64,000 nucleotides of DNA from NCBI RefSeq assembly GCF_010091925.1, contig NZ_WVID01000009.1, positions 62,001 through 126,000 of the forward strand. The letters are read 5' to 3'. Below, piece after piece: positions 37,264 to 45,367 of this stretch. Position 1 is the stretch's first letter; each line of letters starts with the position of its first letter. A model generated the notes under the pieces. That model was not told where the DNA came from, did not search any database, and saw only the letters and a list, made by a program, of their open reading frames with translations. The stretch comes from Nostoc sp. B(2019). GTDB taxonomy: Bacteria > Cyanobacteriota > Cyanobacteriia > Cyanobacteriales > Nostocaceae. Both the position numbers and the translations under genes were made by a program.

Positions 37264-37926
37264 GAGCTATTTGTGAATTTTGTGAAGACAGCCTGAGATG
37301 AGCGGATTTATTCCTAATTTCAGTAGGGGCTGCTACTTTTTTTCTAATTTGGTATGACAGTACTTAGTCTAGTTGAGCTTGTTTAATGCCTCAATTTACA
37401 CTTGGGGGATTGTAGCATTATATTCAAGCTTGTGCATGGAACTAACATTACGGCTTTTTAACTGGCATAATAGAGTGTTTTTAAAAGTCTTAGCTTGTAG
37501 GGTGAGCATTACAATGCCCACTTTACTCTGGCTGCTTTGCGTATGGATCTTGTCGGATTTGTAGTTCCGAGCACGAAGTTCCGAGTTCTAAACACGAAGT
37601 TCCGAGTTCTGAGCACGAAGTTCCGAGTTCCGAACACGAAGTTCCGAGTTCCGAACACGAAGTTCCGAGTTCCGAGCACGAAGTTCCGAGTTCTGAACAC
37701 GAAGTTCCGAGTTCTGAACACGAAGTTCCGAGTTCTGAACACGAAGTTCCGAGTTCTGAGCACGAAGTTCCGAGTTCTGAAGGTGAAAACTGGGTTTTGA
37801 GCTTTAATAGACCTGCCTAAAGTTGAGGGTGAGGATCTTTAGCGCTAAAGCGCATACTACAAACCTATTTAGCAAGGTACACTGTTGGAAAAAGCTGAAG
37901 CTACGCAAAGTTAAAATAAGTTTATT
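37264..37926. other. Intergenic region before the Trypco/peptidase-STAND unit
   Basis: About 660 bases containing the second 21-bp repeat array (37569-37778) and a GTAGGGTGAGCATTACAATG-type palindromic remnant near 37498. The promoter for the next operon should lie at about 37780-37926. Confidence 0.5.
37569..37778. repeat. 21-bp tandem repeat array, 10 copies
   Basis: Ten uninterrupted 21-base units (GAACACGAAGTTCC then GAGTTCT). They differ from the units at 22235-22528 at only three positions in the consensus and lie in the same orientation. Variation within the array is limited to GAA/GAG/AAA starts and TTCT/TTCC ends. Confidence 0.95.
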
Positions 37927-38265
37927 GTGAAACATATAGTAGAATTTCCTCTAGAAAGCGGCGAATCCATCCTTATAGAAGTTGATGAACCTGCACAAAT
38001 TGACGATCGCATTAGCTTAGGAGATAAAGTGATCGAAAAAGCTACGCAGACTTTCGAGTCAGCTTTGTCAACTGTCAAGCCTGTAGCTAATGCAATCATT
38101 GCAAAGATGAGTAGTCTCCACCAGCCAGCAGATGAAGTGGAAGTCAAGTTTGGTATTAAAATCAGCGCTCAACTAGGTGCAGTTGTGGCTTCTGGTAATG
38201 GCGAGGTTAATTATGAAATTACTCTAAAGTGGAAACGGGAGTCATCAGATGACCGCACCGCTTGA
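37927..38265 (+). CDS. Trypsin-co-occurring domain (Trypco1-like) protein
   Basis: A 112-aa protein. The pattern of a short beta strand (IVEFPLESGESILIEVDEP), a middle helix, and a C-terminal VEVKFGIKISAQLGAVVASGNGEVNYEITLKW beta-hairpin matches the Trypco1/CU044_2847 family described next to trypsin-like peptidase-STAND proteins. The start is a GTG. Its last 17 bases overlap the peptidase-STAND-WD40 gene, so the two are translationally coupled. By analogy it is a target, regulator or effector for the peptidase in a conflict system; this role is inferred. Confidence 0.82.
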   Translation: MKHIVEFPLESGESILIEVDEPAQIDDRISLGDKVIEKATQTFESALSTVKPVANAIIAKMSSLHQPADEVEVKFGIKISAQLGAVVASGNGEVNYEITLKWKRESSDDRTA

Positions 38266-41200
38266 GTTATCTGTTGTCAGGATTTATTCCAACAGTGGCA
38301 AAGTAATCGGTGCTGGCTTCTTATCCCAAAAATATATCCTCACCTGCGCCCATGTGATTGCTGATGCTTTGGGACTCCCCAGAAAAACTACCCAAATGCC
38401 AGATGCAGAAATCACCTTGGATTTTCCCCTAGTGGCGGCTAAGCAACTGTTCAAAGCTAAGGTTGTTTTCTGGCTACCTGTGAATCCTGATGTGGAAGTA
38501 GAAGATATTGCCGGATTGGAATTAAAACATTCTCTCCCAAATCAGGCTCCACTCGCACCATTAATTACCTCTGATGATTGGGCGGGACATCCTTTCCGAG
38601 TATTGGGCTTTCCAGCTGGACAACCAGATGGTGTTTGGGCTACTGGCGTTTTACGCGGACGCACAGCTAAAGGTTGGGTGCAGCTAGAGGATGTCAAACA
38701 ACCAGGTTATAGATTAGAGCCTGGTTTCAGTGGTGCGCCGATATGGGATGGTGAGCTTCAGGGTATAGCAGGAATAGCAGTAGCAGTAGACATCAACCGA
38801 CCAGAAGCCAAAGTTGGGTTTATGATTCCCACACAGGTGTTGGTGAGTGCATGGTCTGTGTTGCGTGAGCAAGCTATTGCTTCTTGTCCCTATCGCGGTT
38901 TATTTCCTTTTCGGGAAGAAGATAAACAATTTTTCTTTGGGCGGGATGTTTTTACCCAGAAACTTGTAGATACAGTCCAAAAACAGTCATTGATAGCAGT
39001 AATTGGGGCGTCTGGTAGTGGGAAATCTAGTGTAGTGTTTGCCGGTTTGATTCCTAATTTACGCCAGCAAAGCAATTGGCTCATCGAATTCTTTCGCCCA
39101 AAAACGCATCCTGTAGATGAACTCGCAGCAGTAATTGTTCGCCTGCGTGAACCAGACAAGGGAAAGACGCAACAAGATATTGATGCAGGAAAATTAGCTC
39201 GGGGATTGCGATCGCAACAAGTTGCAGCACATACTGTTTTATCCCGAATTTTGTCAGAGAACCAGGATAAACGCCTGTTGCTGGTGGTCGATCAATTTGA
39301 GGAACTTTACGCTTCTTGCTCAGATGTTAAAGAGCGTCAATTATTTTTAAATCAATTACTAGAAGCGGCTGAACTGGTAGAGAATTTTACCCTTTTGCTG
39401 ACTCTGCGGGCTGATTTTTTGGGGTATGCACTTTCTGATCGTCGCTTTGCTGATGCTTTGCAGAATGCTGATTTAAAACTTGCTCCAATGAACCAACAAG
39501 AATTGCAGCAAGCGATCGCTCAACCTGCAAACAAACAAGGGGTAAGGTTAGAAGAGGGTCTTGCAGAACGGATTCTCAACGCGGTGGCAGATTCACCAGG
39601 TAATTTACCATTACTAGAGTTTACTTTGACGCAACTATGGGCAAAGCAGCAAAATCGCCAGATGACTCATGCTGCTTACGAAGCCATCGGCGGTGTCGAA
39701 AAGTCGTTGGCGAACCATGCAGAAGCCGAGTTTGCCAAGCTCAAGCCAGAGGAGCAACAACAAGCACAGCAAATATTTGTCCAACTGGTACGGCCTGGGG
39801 AAGGGACAGAAGACACCCGCCGACTAGCTACTAGAAATGAGGTAGGAGACAATAATTGGGATTTGGTTAAGCGTCTGGCTGATGCGCGGCTAGTGGTGAC
39901 TGGACTTGATGAAATTGCTGGTAAGGAAACAGTAGAGATTGTCCATGAAACCTTGATTCGGGAATGGGGACGACTGCACGGATGGATGGAGAGCGATCGC
40001 TCTTTCCGTACTTGGCAAGAATTACTACGCTCTAGAATGCGTCAGTGGGAAAATGCCGGCAAAGATGAAGGGCCATTACTGCGAGGTGTCCCCCTAGGAC
40101 AAGCGGAAAACTGGCTCAAGCAACGCCGAGATGAATTGAGTCAAGCAGAGCAAGATTTTATTCAGCAAAGTTTAGCATTGCGCGATCGCGATCGGCAGCA
40201 AAAAGAACGCCGCCGCAAACTGACTCTATTTGGACTGACCAGCGGTTTAGTGGTAGTCTCAATCTTAGCTATGGTCGCTTTTTGGCTACGATGGACAGCC
40301 GAGGTTGAAGGCTCAGGAGTCACCGCTTTAAGAAATTTTGAATCTGGCGCTGGAGAAATCGAAGCTTTAGTGTCAGCAATGGAAGCCGGACAAGAAGTCA
40401 AAAAGATGGTTTTTTGGAATAATCAATGTTTGCAAGACTGTCCAACCACAAGTCCGCTGCTTGCTTTGCAGAAGATTCTAGATAATATTCATCAAACAAA
40501 TCAAATCAATACTTACCAAAGAGGTATAAACAGTATTCGTTTTCTTAAGAAGGACAAACAAGAGGAAGTAATTGTTGCTGGTGGAGAAAATGGCACGGTT
40601 ACGTGGCGAAATTTCCAGGGAAAGGAATTGAAAAAGCCTAAACTGCACAATAACAGTATCAAAAGTATCGATTTTAGTGAAGATCAAACAATACTAGCTA
40701 CAGGTGCAACTAACGGCTGGGTAAAACTGTGGAATGTCTCAACACAGCAATCACCTCGTTTAATAACATCCATGCATCATAAGTGTGTGAATGGACAGCA
40801 ATTAGGAGAATACGACCGACCAAAAGAAGATGATAAATGTAGTGTTAACAATGTGCGTTTTCTACCCAAAAGCAACCTGCTAGCAACAACTGGAGATGAT
40901 GGCAAAGTCAAATTGTGGCGTTTCAATGGAGAACCTCTTTTAACAATAAATGCCCATCAGGGAAGTATCAAAAGTCTCAATCCTAATCCTGATAATATTC
41001 AGCAATTTGCCACGGCTGGAGAGGATGGCTTGGCAAAACTTTGGGATATCAAGGGAACAGAATTGGCAACATTTAAGGGTCATGAATGCAGTGTCAAGGA
41101 TACTAAAAAATGTAGTGTTAATAGTGTCTGGTTTTACCCCAATAAAAAGCAAGTTGCTACTGCTGGAGATGATGGTACAGTTCGGCTGTGGAATCTTGCT

Positions 41201-42442
41201 GGAGAAGAACTGGCAAAATTTGAGGCTCATCAAGAAGGTGTTGAAACAGTTCGTATTCGCAATGATGGTTTGATTGCTACATCAGGTAGCAATGGCAAAG
41301 TCCGGCTATGGAATAATTTTAAGGCAACACTACAAGCAGAATTTCTGGGTCATCAGGGTAGTGTTGTGAGCATCCGGTTTAATGAACAGGGCGATACTCT
41401 TGCCACCGCCGGAAAAGATGATGGTACAGTAAGGCTCTGGGCAGTTCCAGGAAAATCATTAATTAAACCCACAAATCCCTTAATCAAACTAAAGGGGCAT
41501 GAAAAAGCTGTTGGTAGTGTGCGTTTTAGTCCAGATGGCAAGTTACTAGTTACAGCTTCAGACGATGATATTATTAGGCTTTGGAACCTTCAGGGGAAAC
41601 TGATAAGACAATTCAAAGCCAATCAAGGCGGTGTCAATAGTGTGCGTTTTAGCCCAAAAGAAGCAGAAAACCTGATTGTTACAGGTGGGAAAGATGGCAC
41701 AATTAAGCTCTGGACGCGCACAGGAGAATCGTTAAAGCCTTTGAAACCTTTCGAGGGACATTCTCAAGCCATACGGAGTATCAATTTTGATAGCAAAGGA
41801 GATAGACTTGTTACTGCTGGAGATGATGGCATGGCGAAACTGTGGGATCTTAAAGGAATTAAATTACAAGAATTTCCCCATCAAGGTAAAGTCGAGACTA
41901 CCAGATTTAGTCCAGATGACAAGCTGCTAGCTACAGTTGGAGAAAATGGGACGGCATTACTGTGGGATATTAGTAGTGGTAAGCTGTCTAAACAATTAAC
42001 AGGTCATAAGGGCTATGTTAATACTGTCGGTTTTAGCCCTACAGAAAATAAACTGGCTACTGCTGGAGATGATGCTACGGTTAGGTTATGGGATTATGCA
42101 GGAAATCAGTTAAAAGAATTTAAGACTTATGAAGGCAGAGTCACACAAATAACTTTCAGTCGGGATGGCAAGCTGCTAACTACATCTTCAGCAACCTATA
42201 CAACTAGATTGTGGAATTTATCAGGGCAGCAGGTAGCAGAATTTACGGGTCATCAAGGCAGTGTGAGAAGCGCAGATTTTAGCCCGGATAGCAAACTACT
42301 AGCTACAGCCAATGAGGATAAGACGGCGATCGCGTGGCGCGTTAGAGGACTAAATGAACTTTTGCATGAAGGGTGCGATCGCCTCAAAGATTACCTTGTA
42401 ACTAATCCCGAAGAAGAGAAAAAACTTAGTGTGTGTCGTTGA
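38249..42442 (+). CDS. Trypsin-like peptidase - STAND NTPase - WD40 protein (conflict-system candidate)
   Basis: A 1397-aa multidomain protein. Residues ~1-205 are a trypsin-like peptidase with His in LTCAHVIAD, an Asp in the following region (EDIAGLEL) and Ser in PGFSGAPIWDG. After CPYRGLFPF (about 213), a STAND NTPase (nSTAND1 type) has Walker A GASGSGKSS (about 254) and Walker B LLLVVDQFEELY (about 345). A membrane helix lies at about 657-680, followed by about 14 WD40 repeats (770-1370), enough for two seven-blade propellers. Such proteins are proposed as sensors that oligomerise on ligand binding to trigger an effector. It is paired with the Trypco1-like gene. Confidence 0.95.
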   Translation: MTAPLELSVVRIYSNSGKVIGAGFLSQKYILTCAHVIADALGLPRKTTQMPDAEITLDFPLVAAKQLFKAKVVFWLPVNPDVEVEDIAGLELKHSLPNQAPLAPLITSDDWAGHPFRVLGFPAGQPDGVWATGVLRGRTAKGWVQLEDVKQPGYRLEPGFSGAPIWDGELQGIAGIAVAVDINRPEAKVGFMIPTQVLVSAWSVLREQAIASCPYRGLFPFREEDKQFFFGRDVFTQKLVDTVQKQSLIAVIGASGSGKSSVVFAGLIPNLRQQSNWLIEFFRPKTHPVDELAAVIVRLREPDKGKTQQDIDAGKLARGLRSQQVAAHTVLSRILSENQDKRLLLVVDQFEELYASCSDVKERQLFLNQLLEAAELVENFTLLLTLRADFLGYALSDRRFADALQNADLKLAPMNQQELQQAIAQPANKQGVRLEEGLAERILNAVADSPGNLPLLEFTLTQLWAKQQNRQMTHAAYEAIGGVEKSLANHAEAEFAKLKPEEQQQAQQIFVQLVRPGEGTEDTRRLATRNEVGDNNWDLVKRLADARLVVTGLDEIAGKETVEIVHETLIREWGRLHGWMESDRSFRTWQELLRSRMRQWENAGKDEGPLLRGVPLGQAENWLKQRRDELSQAEQDFIQQSLALRDRDRQQKERRRKLTLFGLTSGLVVVSILAMVAFWLRWTAEVEGSGVTALRNFESGAGEIEALVSAMEAGQEVKKMVFWNNQCLQDCPTTSPLLALQKILDNIHQTNQINTYQRGINSIRFLKKDKQEEVIVAGGENGTVTWRNFQGKELKKPKLHNNSIKSIDFSEDQTILATGATNGWVKLWNVSTQQSPRLITSMHHKCVNGQQLGEYDRPKEDDKCSVNNVRFLPKSNLLATTGDDGKVKLWRFNGEPLLTINAHQGSIKSLNPNPDNIQQFATAGEDGLAKLWDIKGTELATFKGHECSVKDTKKCSVNSVWFYPNKKQVATAGDDGTVRLWNLAGEELAKFEAHQEGVETVRIRNDGLIATSGSNGKVRLWNNFKATLQAEFLGHQGSVVSIRFNEQGDTLATAGKDDGTVRLWAVPGKSLIKPTNPLIKLKGHEKAVGSVRFSPDGKLLVTASDDDIIRLWNLQGKLIRQFKANQGGVNSVRFSPKEAENLIVTGGKDGTIKLWTRTGESLKPLKPFEGHSQAIRSINFDSKGDRLVTAGDDGMAKLWDLKGIKLQEFPHQGKVETTRFSPDDKLLATVGENGTALLWDISSGKLSKQLTGHKGYVNTVGFSPTENKLATAGDDATVRLWDYAGNQLKEFKTYEGRVTQITFSRDGKLLTTSSATYTTRLWNLSGQQVAEFTGHQGSVRSADFSPDSKLLATANEDKTAIAWRVRGLNELLHEGCDRLKDYLVTNPEEEKKLSVCR

Positions 42443-42811
42443 AGTAATCTCCGAGTGCCTTAGCTTGTGCTTTACTAATTGACCGCTTGCCGTTCACAAC
42501 CTCAGACACCACGCCGCTAGATCCGATGATACCCACTAAGTCCGCTTGGCGGGTGTCACTGACTTCCATGATGTGTTGAAGAATTTCATGCGGTACAGAT
42601 TTTCCATTGGATAATTCTGTGCCTCATACGCTTCAATCAGCGTTACTATCAGCTTATGTATAGCTTGTTCTTCTGGAGTTCGGTTCTTGGCAAACGTTAG
42701 CCGCTCTGCCACTGCTAAGGCGCGATCATACTCTTGTTCCGTCTCAATCACCTTGGGAACGACTTCAATTAGCAGATTACTGTAAGCAGCTTGGTTAAAA
42801 GTAAGAGTCAT
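42426..42811 (-). pseudogene. Frameshifted HigA-type antitoxin
   Basis: The N-terminal 70 residues (VIETEQEYDRALAVAERL, EEQAIHKLIVTLIEAYEAQNYPM) are typical of the HigA family antitoxin. The frame then shifts near 42610: the continuation PHEILQHIMEVSDTRQADLV, GIIGSSGVVSEVVNGKRSIS, the helix-turn-helix, lies in another frame and ends at 42426. The last bases overlap the 3' end of the WD40 gene on the opposite strand. No HigB toxin gene is seen upstream. It is probably inactive unless the frameshift is programmed or a sequencing error. Confidence 0.75.
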
Positions 42812-42834
42812 TTTTCCATTTGCCTTTCATTGCC

Positions 42835-43746
42835 TTATTCCCAGATGTCTTCCTCTGACTGTTTCTCAATTTGAGAAATCGCCAACTTGATCACTGCTTG
42901 AACTGGTGCTTCCACTTCCTGAGCCAATGCAGATTGTAGGGGTTCTAAGGCAGCGCGATCGCCTATTTTCATTAATGCCAGAGCCGCAGCTCTTCGAGTT
43001 TCCCAATCAGCATGATTTTTTAATAAGTCAACTAGTTGGGGAACCGCAGGTCGATACTTCAGGTTACTTAAGGCAGTTGTCGCTTCGCATCGCACAGATG
43101 AAACCGGATCAGCTAGAGCATTCATCAGAATATCGAACGCTCCCGCTTCTGGATTTTCCTGAGCGATCGCTGCGATTGAACCGATCACAGCAGCACGAAC
43201 TTCGGGCGAGTCAGAGTCAACTTCTCGATATACATACTCCTTCGCTTCTGCACCAATAAACGCCAACGCCCATGTCGCCAGGCCCTTGGAACTTTCGGGA
43301 TATTCAGTTGATGCTAAAATTTTGAGCAATGCTGGTACTGCTGCCTCACCCGTTCTAGCAAGCGCTCCAACACAGGAGTTTTTGACAACCGTATCTTGAT
43401 CATTTAAGAGGGCGTTGACCAAGGTCGGAACTGCTTTTGGATCAGCAATGAGTGTTAGGGTTTTGGCGCTGGCTCTACGCACAACTGGGTTTGGGTGATT
43501 TGCCACAGCCTCCAGCAACAACGGGGTAACAGGCTTGCCAATTTTACCCAATGCCTCCGCGAAACTCAAGCGTACCATCCCCCGTGAGTCTCCCAGACTT
43601 TCAACCATCTGCTTCAGGATTTGTTGGTCATTCGGGTTGAAGGTATTCAGGCTTAGTTGTTCACTGACCGCCTCAAGTAAGGCATCAGTCTCTATCTGGG
43701 ACAGATGTAGCGAACCTCCACCCGATTGAGTTTCGGATTTGAGCAT
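42835..43746 (-). CDS. HEAT-repeat phycobilin lyase-like protein (CpeF-like)
   Basis: A 303-aa protein built of HEAT/PBS-lyase repeats (RMVRLSFAEALGKIG, PVVRRASAKTLTLIAD, SSVRCEATTALSNLKY, WETRRAAALALMKIGD). Proteins of this E/F-type family attach bilins to phycoerythrin or assist the reaction. Length and repeat layout fit CpeF/MpeV-type lyases, which attach the doubly linked phycoerythrobilin on beta-phycoerythrin; exact identity is not certain. It opens the phycobilisome island and is preceded on the same strand by two small genes. Confidence 0.75.
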   Translation of the reverse strand: MLKSETQSGGGSLHLSQIETDALLEAVSEQLSLNTFNPNDQQILKQMVESLGDSRGMVRLSFAEALGKIGKPVTPLLLEAVANHPNPVVRRASAKTLTLIADPKAVPTLVNALLNDQDTVVKNSCVGALARTGEAAVPALLKILASTEYPESSKGLATWALAFIGAEAKEYVYREVDSDSPEVRAAVIGSIAAIAQENPEAGAFDILMNALADPVSSVRCEATTALSNLKYRPAVPQLVDLLKNHADWETRRAAALALMKIGDRAALEPLQSALAQEVEAPVQAVIKLAISQIEKQSEEDIWE

Positions 43747-43778
43747 ATCACTTATAGCTAAATTATCAAGATGGATTA

Positions 43779-44018
43779 CTAGTTACTGACCATCAGGCTG
43801 GCCTGTTGATTGCGGAGTTCCTGAAGTGCAGAGTCAATCTTAGCAAGCTCAGGCTCCAGTTGCCCCATTAAGCTTACCCTCATCACCTTAGCCCGTTTTG
43901 CCGCTTCCGTAGTTTCTCTAACCAGACGTTCCCGATATTGCTCTAGTTCTTCAATGACCTCTGCTAGATCTTGAGCGGTTACATTATCGGTTGATATGAT
44001 TTTTGAGGTTTCATCCAT
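43779..44018 (-). CDS. Small coiled-coil protein upstream of cpeF-like gene
   Basis: A 79-aa protein that is nearly all helical: IEELEQYRERLVRETTEAAKRAK then EPELAKIDSALQELRNQQAS show heptad-like Leu/Ile spacing. It has no signal or membrane segment. It lies 32 bases upstream of the cpeF-like gene on the same strand and is probably cotranscribed. The function is unknown; a role in lyase or phycobilisome assembly is only a positional guess. Confidence 0.6.
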   Translation of the reverse strand: MDETSKIISTDNVTAQDLAEVIEELEQYRERLVRETTEAAKRAKVMRVSLMGQLEPELAKIDSALQELRNQQASLMVSN

Positions 44019-44108
44019 ATCTGTTGTTTCCTAAACACGTATCTATGTGATGATTTGTTGTCAGTGTTCAACTGTCAAATGCATATATTCTGATCTTCTC
44101 AGATTGCG

Positions 44109-44267
44109 TTACCACTCGTAAACCTTTTTGAAGAAGTAGGTAGGAGAACTTTCGTCAACAATCAGTAATGCCTTAACTACTAACTTGCGTTTTTCGGTAT
44201 TGGTTTTATCTCCTATCAACCCCACTACGCTCCCACCAATAATCTCGATTGTTTCCCGAAAGACCAT
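44109..44267 (-). CDS. Possible 52-aa hypothetical protein
   Basis: A short frame with ordinary amino-acid composition (MVFRETIEIIGGSVVGLIGD, then a basic and aromatic C-terminus FFKKVYEW). It lies between the integron-like cassette and the small coiled-coil gene. It may be a small gene or the C-terminal piece of a gene broken by the cassette; a TTG start 12 bases upstream is possible. No family is recognised. Confidence 0.35.
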   Translation of the reverse strand: MVFRETIEIIGGSVVGLIGDKTNTEKRKLVVKALLIVDESSPTYFFKKVYEW

Positions 44268-44333
44268 CTCGAAGTACAAGCCCAGTCCTTAAAACGCAAC
44301 ATCCGCAAAATCTGGAGGTTGCTTCTTGACGTG

Positions 44334-44436
44334 AGCTAACGGATCAAAGCTGAGCGACGCTTCAGGGCGCCTGTTGGTGTGAAGAACGGAACCGGGGTGG
44401 CTGCCCTGAAGCGTTCGATCGAGCGCCGTGTTAGGC
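44334..44436 (-). repeat. attC-like recombination site of an integron gene cassette
   Basis: On the minus strand the site begins with the core GCCTAAC (44430-44436) and ends with GTTAGCT (44334-44340). Inside are inverted arms with a perfect 12-base stem: ACGCTTCAGGGC (44403-44414 on the minus strand) pairs with GCCCTGAAGCGT (44357-44368). Size (about 103 bases), imperfect outer pairing and an asymmetric arm are as expected for attC sites. The stop of the NTF2-like gene lies within the GCCTAAC core. The GTTAGCT core deviates from the usual purine triplet in one base. Confidence 0.75.
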
Positions 44437-44849
44437 TTTGTGGCCGGACGATGGAAGCGGACAGACTTCCATGGCTTGAATCAAGCCCTGCGAAATGGTG
44501 AAACGATGACCGACGTGCTCATCGGCAAGAACGGCTCCAGCCAGGTCGCGCACGACCTGATGCACTTCGACCAAGATACGCCCGGACTCCTCCGGGTGAA
44601 AAGTCACCGGCTCCACGTGCCCGTTGATCTCGCTCCATTGCTCCGTCCAGTAAGCGCGGACTTCTTCAGGTCCACGGACAAAACCGCCTTTGAATGCTCT
44701 CGGCCAGGTCACGTCCGGAGTCATGAGGGCGAGGGCGGCGTCAATGTCCCGCGCGTTAAAGGCCGCGTAGGCCGCGCGGAGCAGTTCGATTTCTGGTGTA
44801 GGTTGATCTGACATAAGTGGTGTGGTGAAGGATACGCAGTAGGGCCTAA
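44340..44849 (-). mobile_element. Solo integron gene cassette
   Basis: The unit runs, on the minus strand, from G/TTAGGC at 44850-44844 through a short leader, one gene (44814-44431) and an attC-like site. Its base composition is visibly GC-richer than the surrounding DNA. No integrase gene is in the window, so this would be a cassette stranded in the chromosome or the edge of a cassette array lacking intI. Confidence 0.7.
44431..44814 (-). CDS. NTF2/SnoaL-like protein on a gene cassette
   Basis: A 127-aa single-domain protein with the cone-shaped NTF2/SnoaL fold signature: LRAAYAAFNARDIDAALALMTPDVTW, FVRGPEEVRAYWTEQW and a late HRFTISQGLIQAMEV strand. Family members are isomerases, dehydratases or binding proteins; the substrate is unknown. 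It is GC-rich and uses G/C-ending codons unlike its neighbours, and the TAA stop is inside the attC core. These point to acquisition as an integron cassette. Confidence 0.9.
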   Translation of the reverse strand: MSDQPTPEIELLRAAYAAFNARDIDAALALMTPDVTWPRAFKGGFVRGPEEVRAYWTEQWSEINGHVEPVTFHPEESGRILVEVHQVVRDLAGAVLADEHVGHRFTISQGLIQAMEVCPLPSSGHKA

Positions 44850-44854
44850 CAATT

Positions 44855-44990
44855 GATAGACAGAAAGTTTCCGCCTAAGATCCGAAGTGGGCGGATAGAC
44901 AGAAAGTTTCTGTATAATACTCCAAAGCTGCTGTTTAAGCCGAATCTTTCCGCATAATACGCTCATTTGGGTGGATAGGTCGAAAGTTTC
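44855..44990. repeat. Approximately 40-bp tandem repeat beside the cassette
   Basis: Four copies of an element ending in AGTTTCTG-like sequence occur with TTTC endpoints at 44871, 44910, 44950 and 44990, a 39-40-base period. Three copies contain GATAGACAGAAAGTTTC or a close variant (44855, 44894, 44974); the third is degenerate. The array touches the cassette boundary at 44850. Confidence 0.75.
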
Positions 44991-44999
44991 TGCATAACA

Positions 45000-45367
45000 T
45001 CCTAAAGAGAGGCTAAAGGGTAGAGGGTGGACTGGCTCTATCTATCTTCCGAACCGTTGGGGCGATCGCGCCTAGTTGAGTTGAAAGTCTCTTTAGACTT
45101 GCATATAACTGTAGGTTGGGTTGAGTCAAACGAAACCCAACAAAATCCAGCACTCGTTGGGTTTCACGCCGTTCAAACGCCACTTTGACGCCAGTTGCTA
45201 CAACGGAGGGAACCTCCCTTCGGGTTCGCCAGTCGCCTGCGGAGGGAAACCCTCCCGCAGCGCTGGTCTCACCGCAACGCACTGGCTCCTCAAGTCGGGA
45301 AACCCTTCCTGTGCAAGTGGCTCCCCAACCTACGATTCTGTGCGCCTTCAAAGAGAACTGGTATTAG
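45000..45367. other. Intergenic region with dispersed repeats
   Basis: A repeat-rich gap before the SDR gene. It has an AACCCAAC...GTTGGGTT inverted repeat near 45113-45165, and a copy, inverted, of the repeat seen at 3472-3526 (45217-45270). Frames through it are not gene-like. Confidence 0.6.
45217..45270 (-). repeat. Dispersed repeat, copy B
   Basis: Inverted, nearly identical copy of the 55-base block at 3472-3526, with the GGAGGGAAACCCTCC core. Confidence 0.65.

Noticed and set aside
37509-37800. Frames on both strands across the second 21-bp array
   Set aside because: Same reason: the repeat period keeps frames open on both strands, with no independent coding evidence.
44428-44811. 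127-aa plus-strand frame opposite the NTF2-like gene
   Set aside because: It mirrors a GC-rich gene; only the minus-strand frame has a recognisable fold, and its stop fits the attC core.
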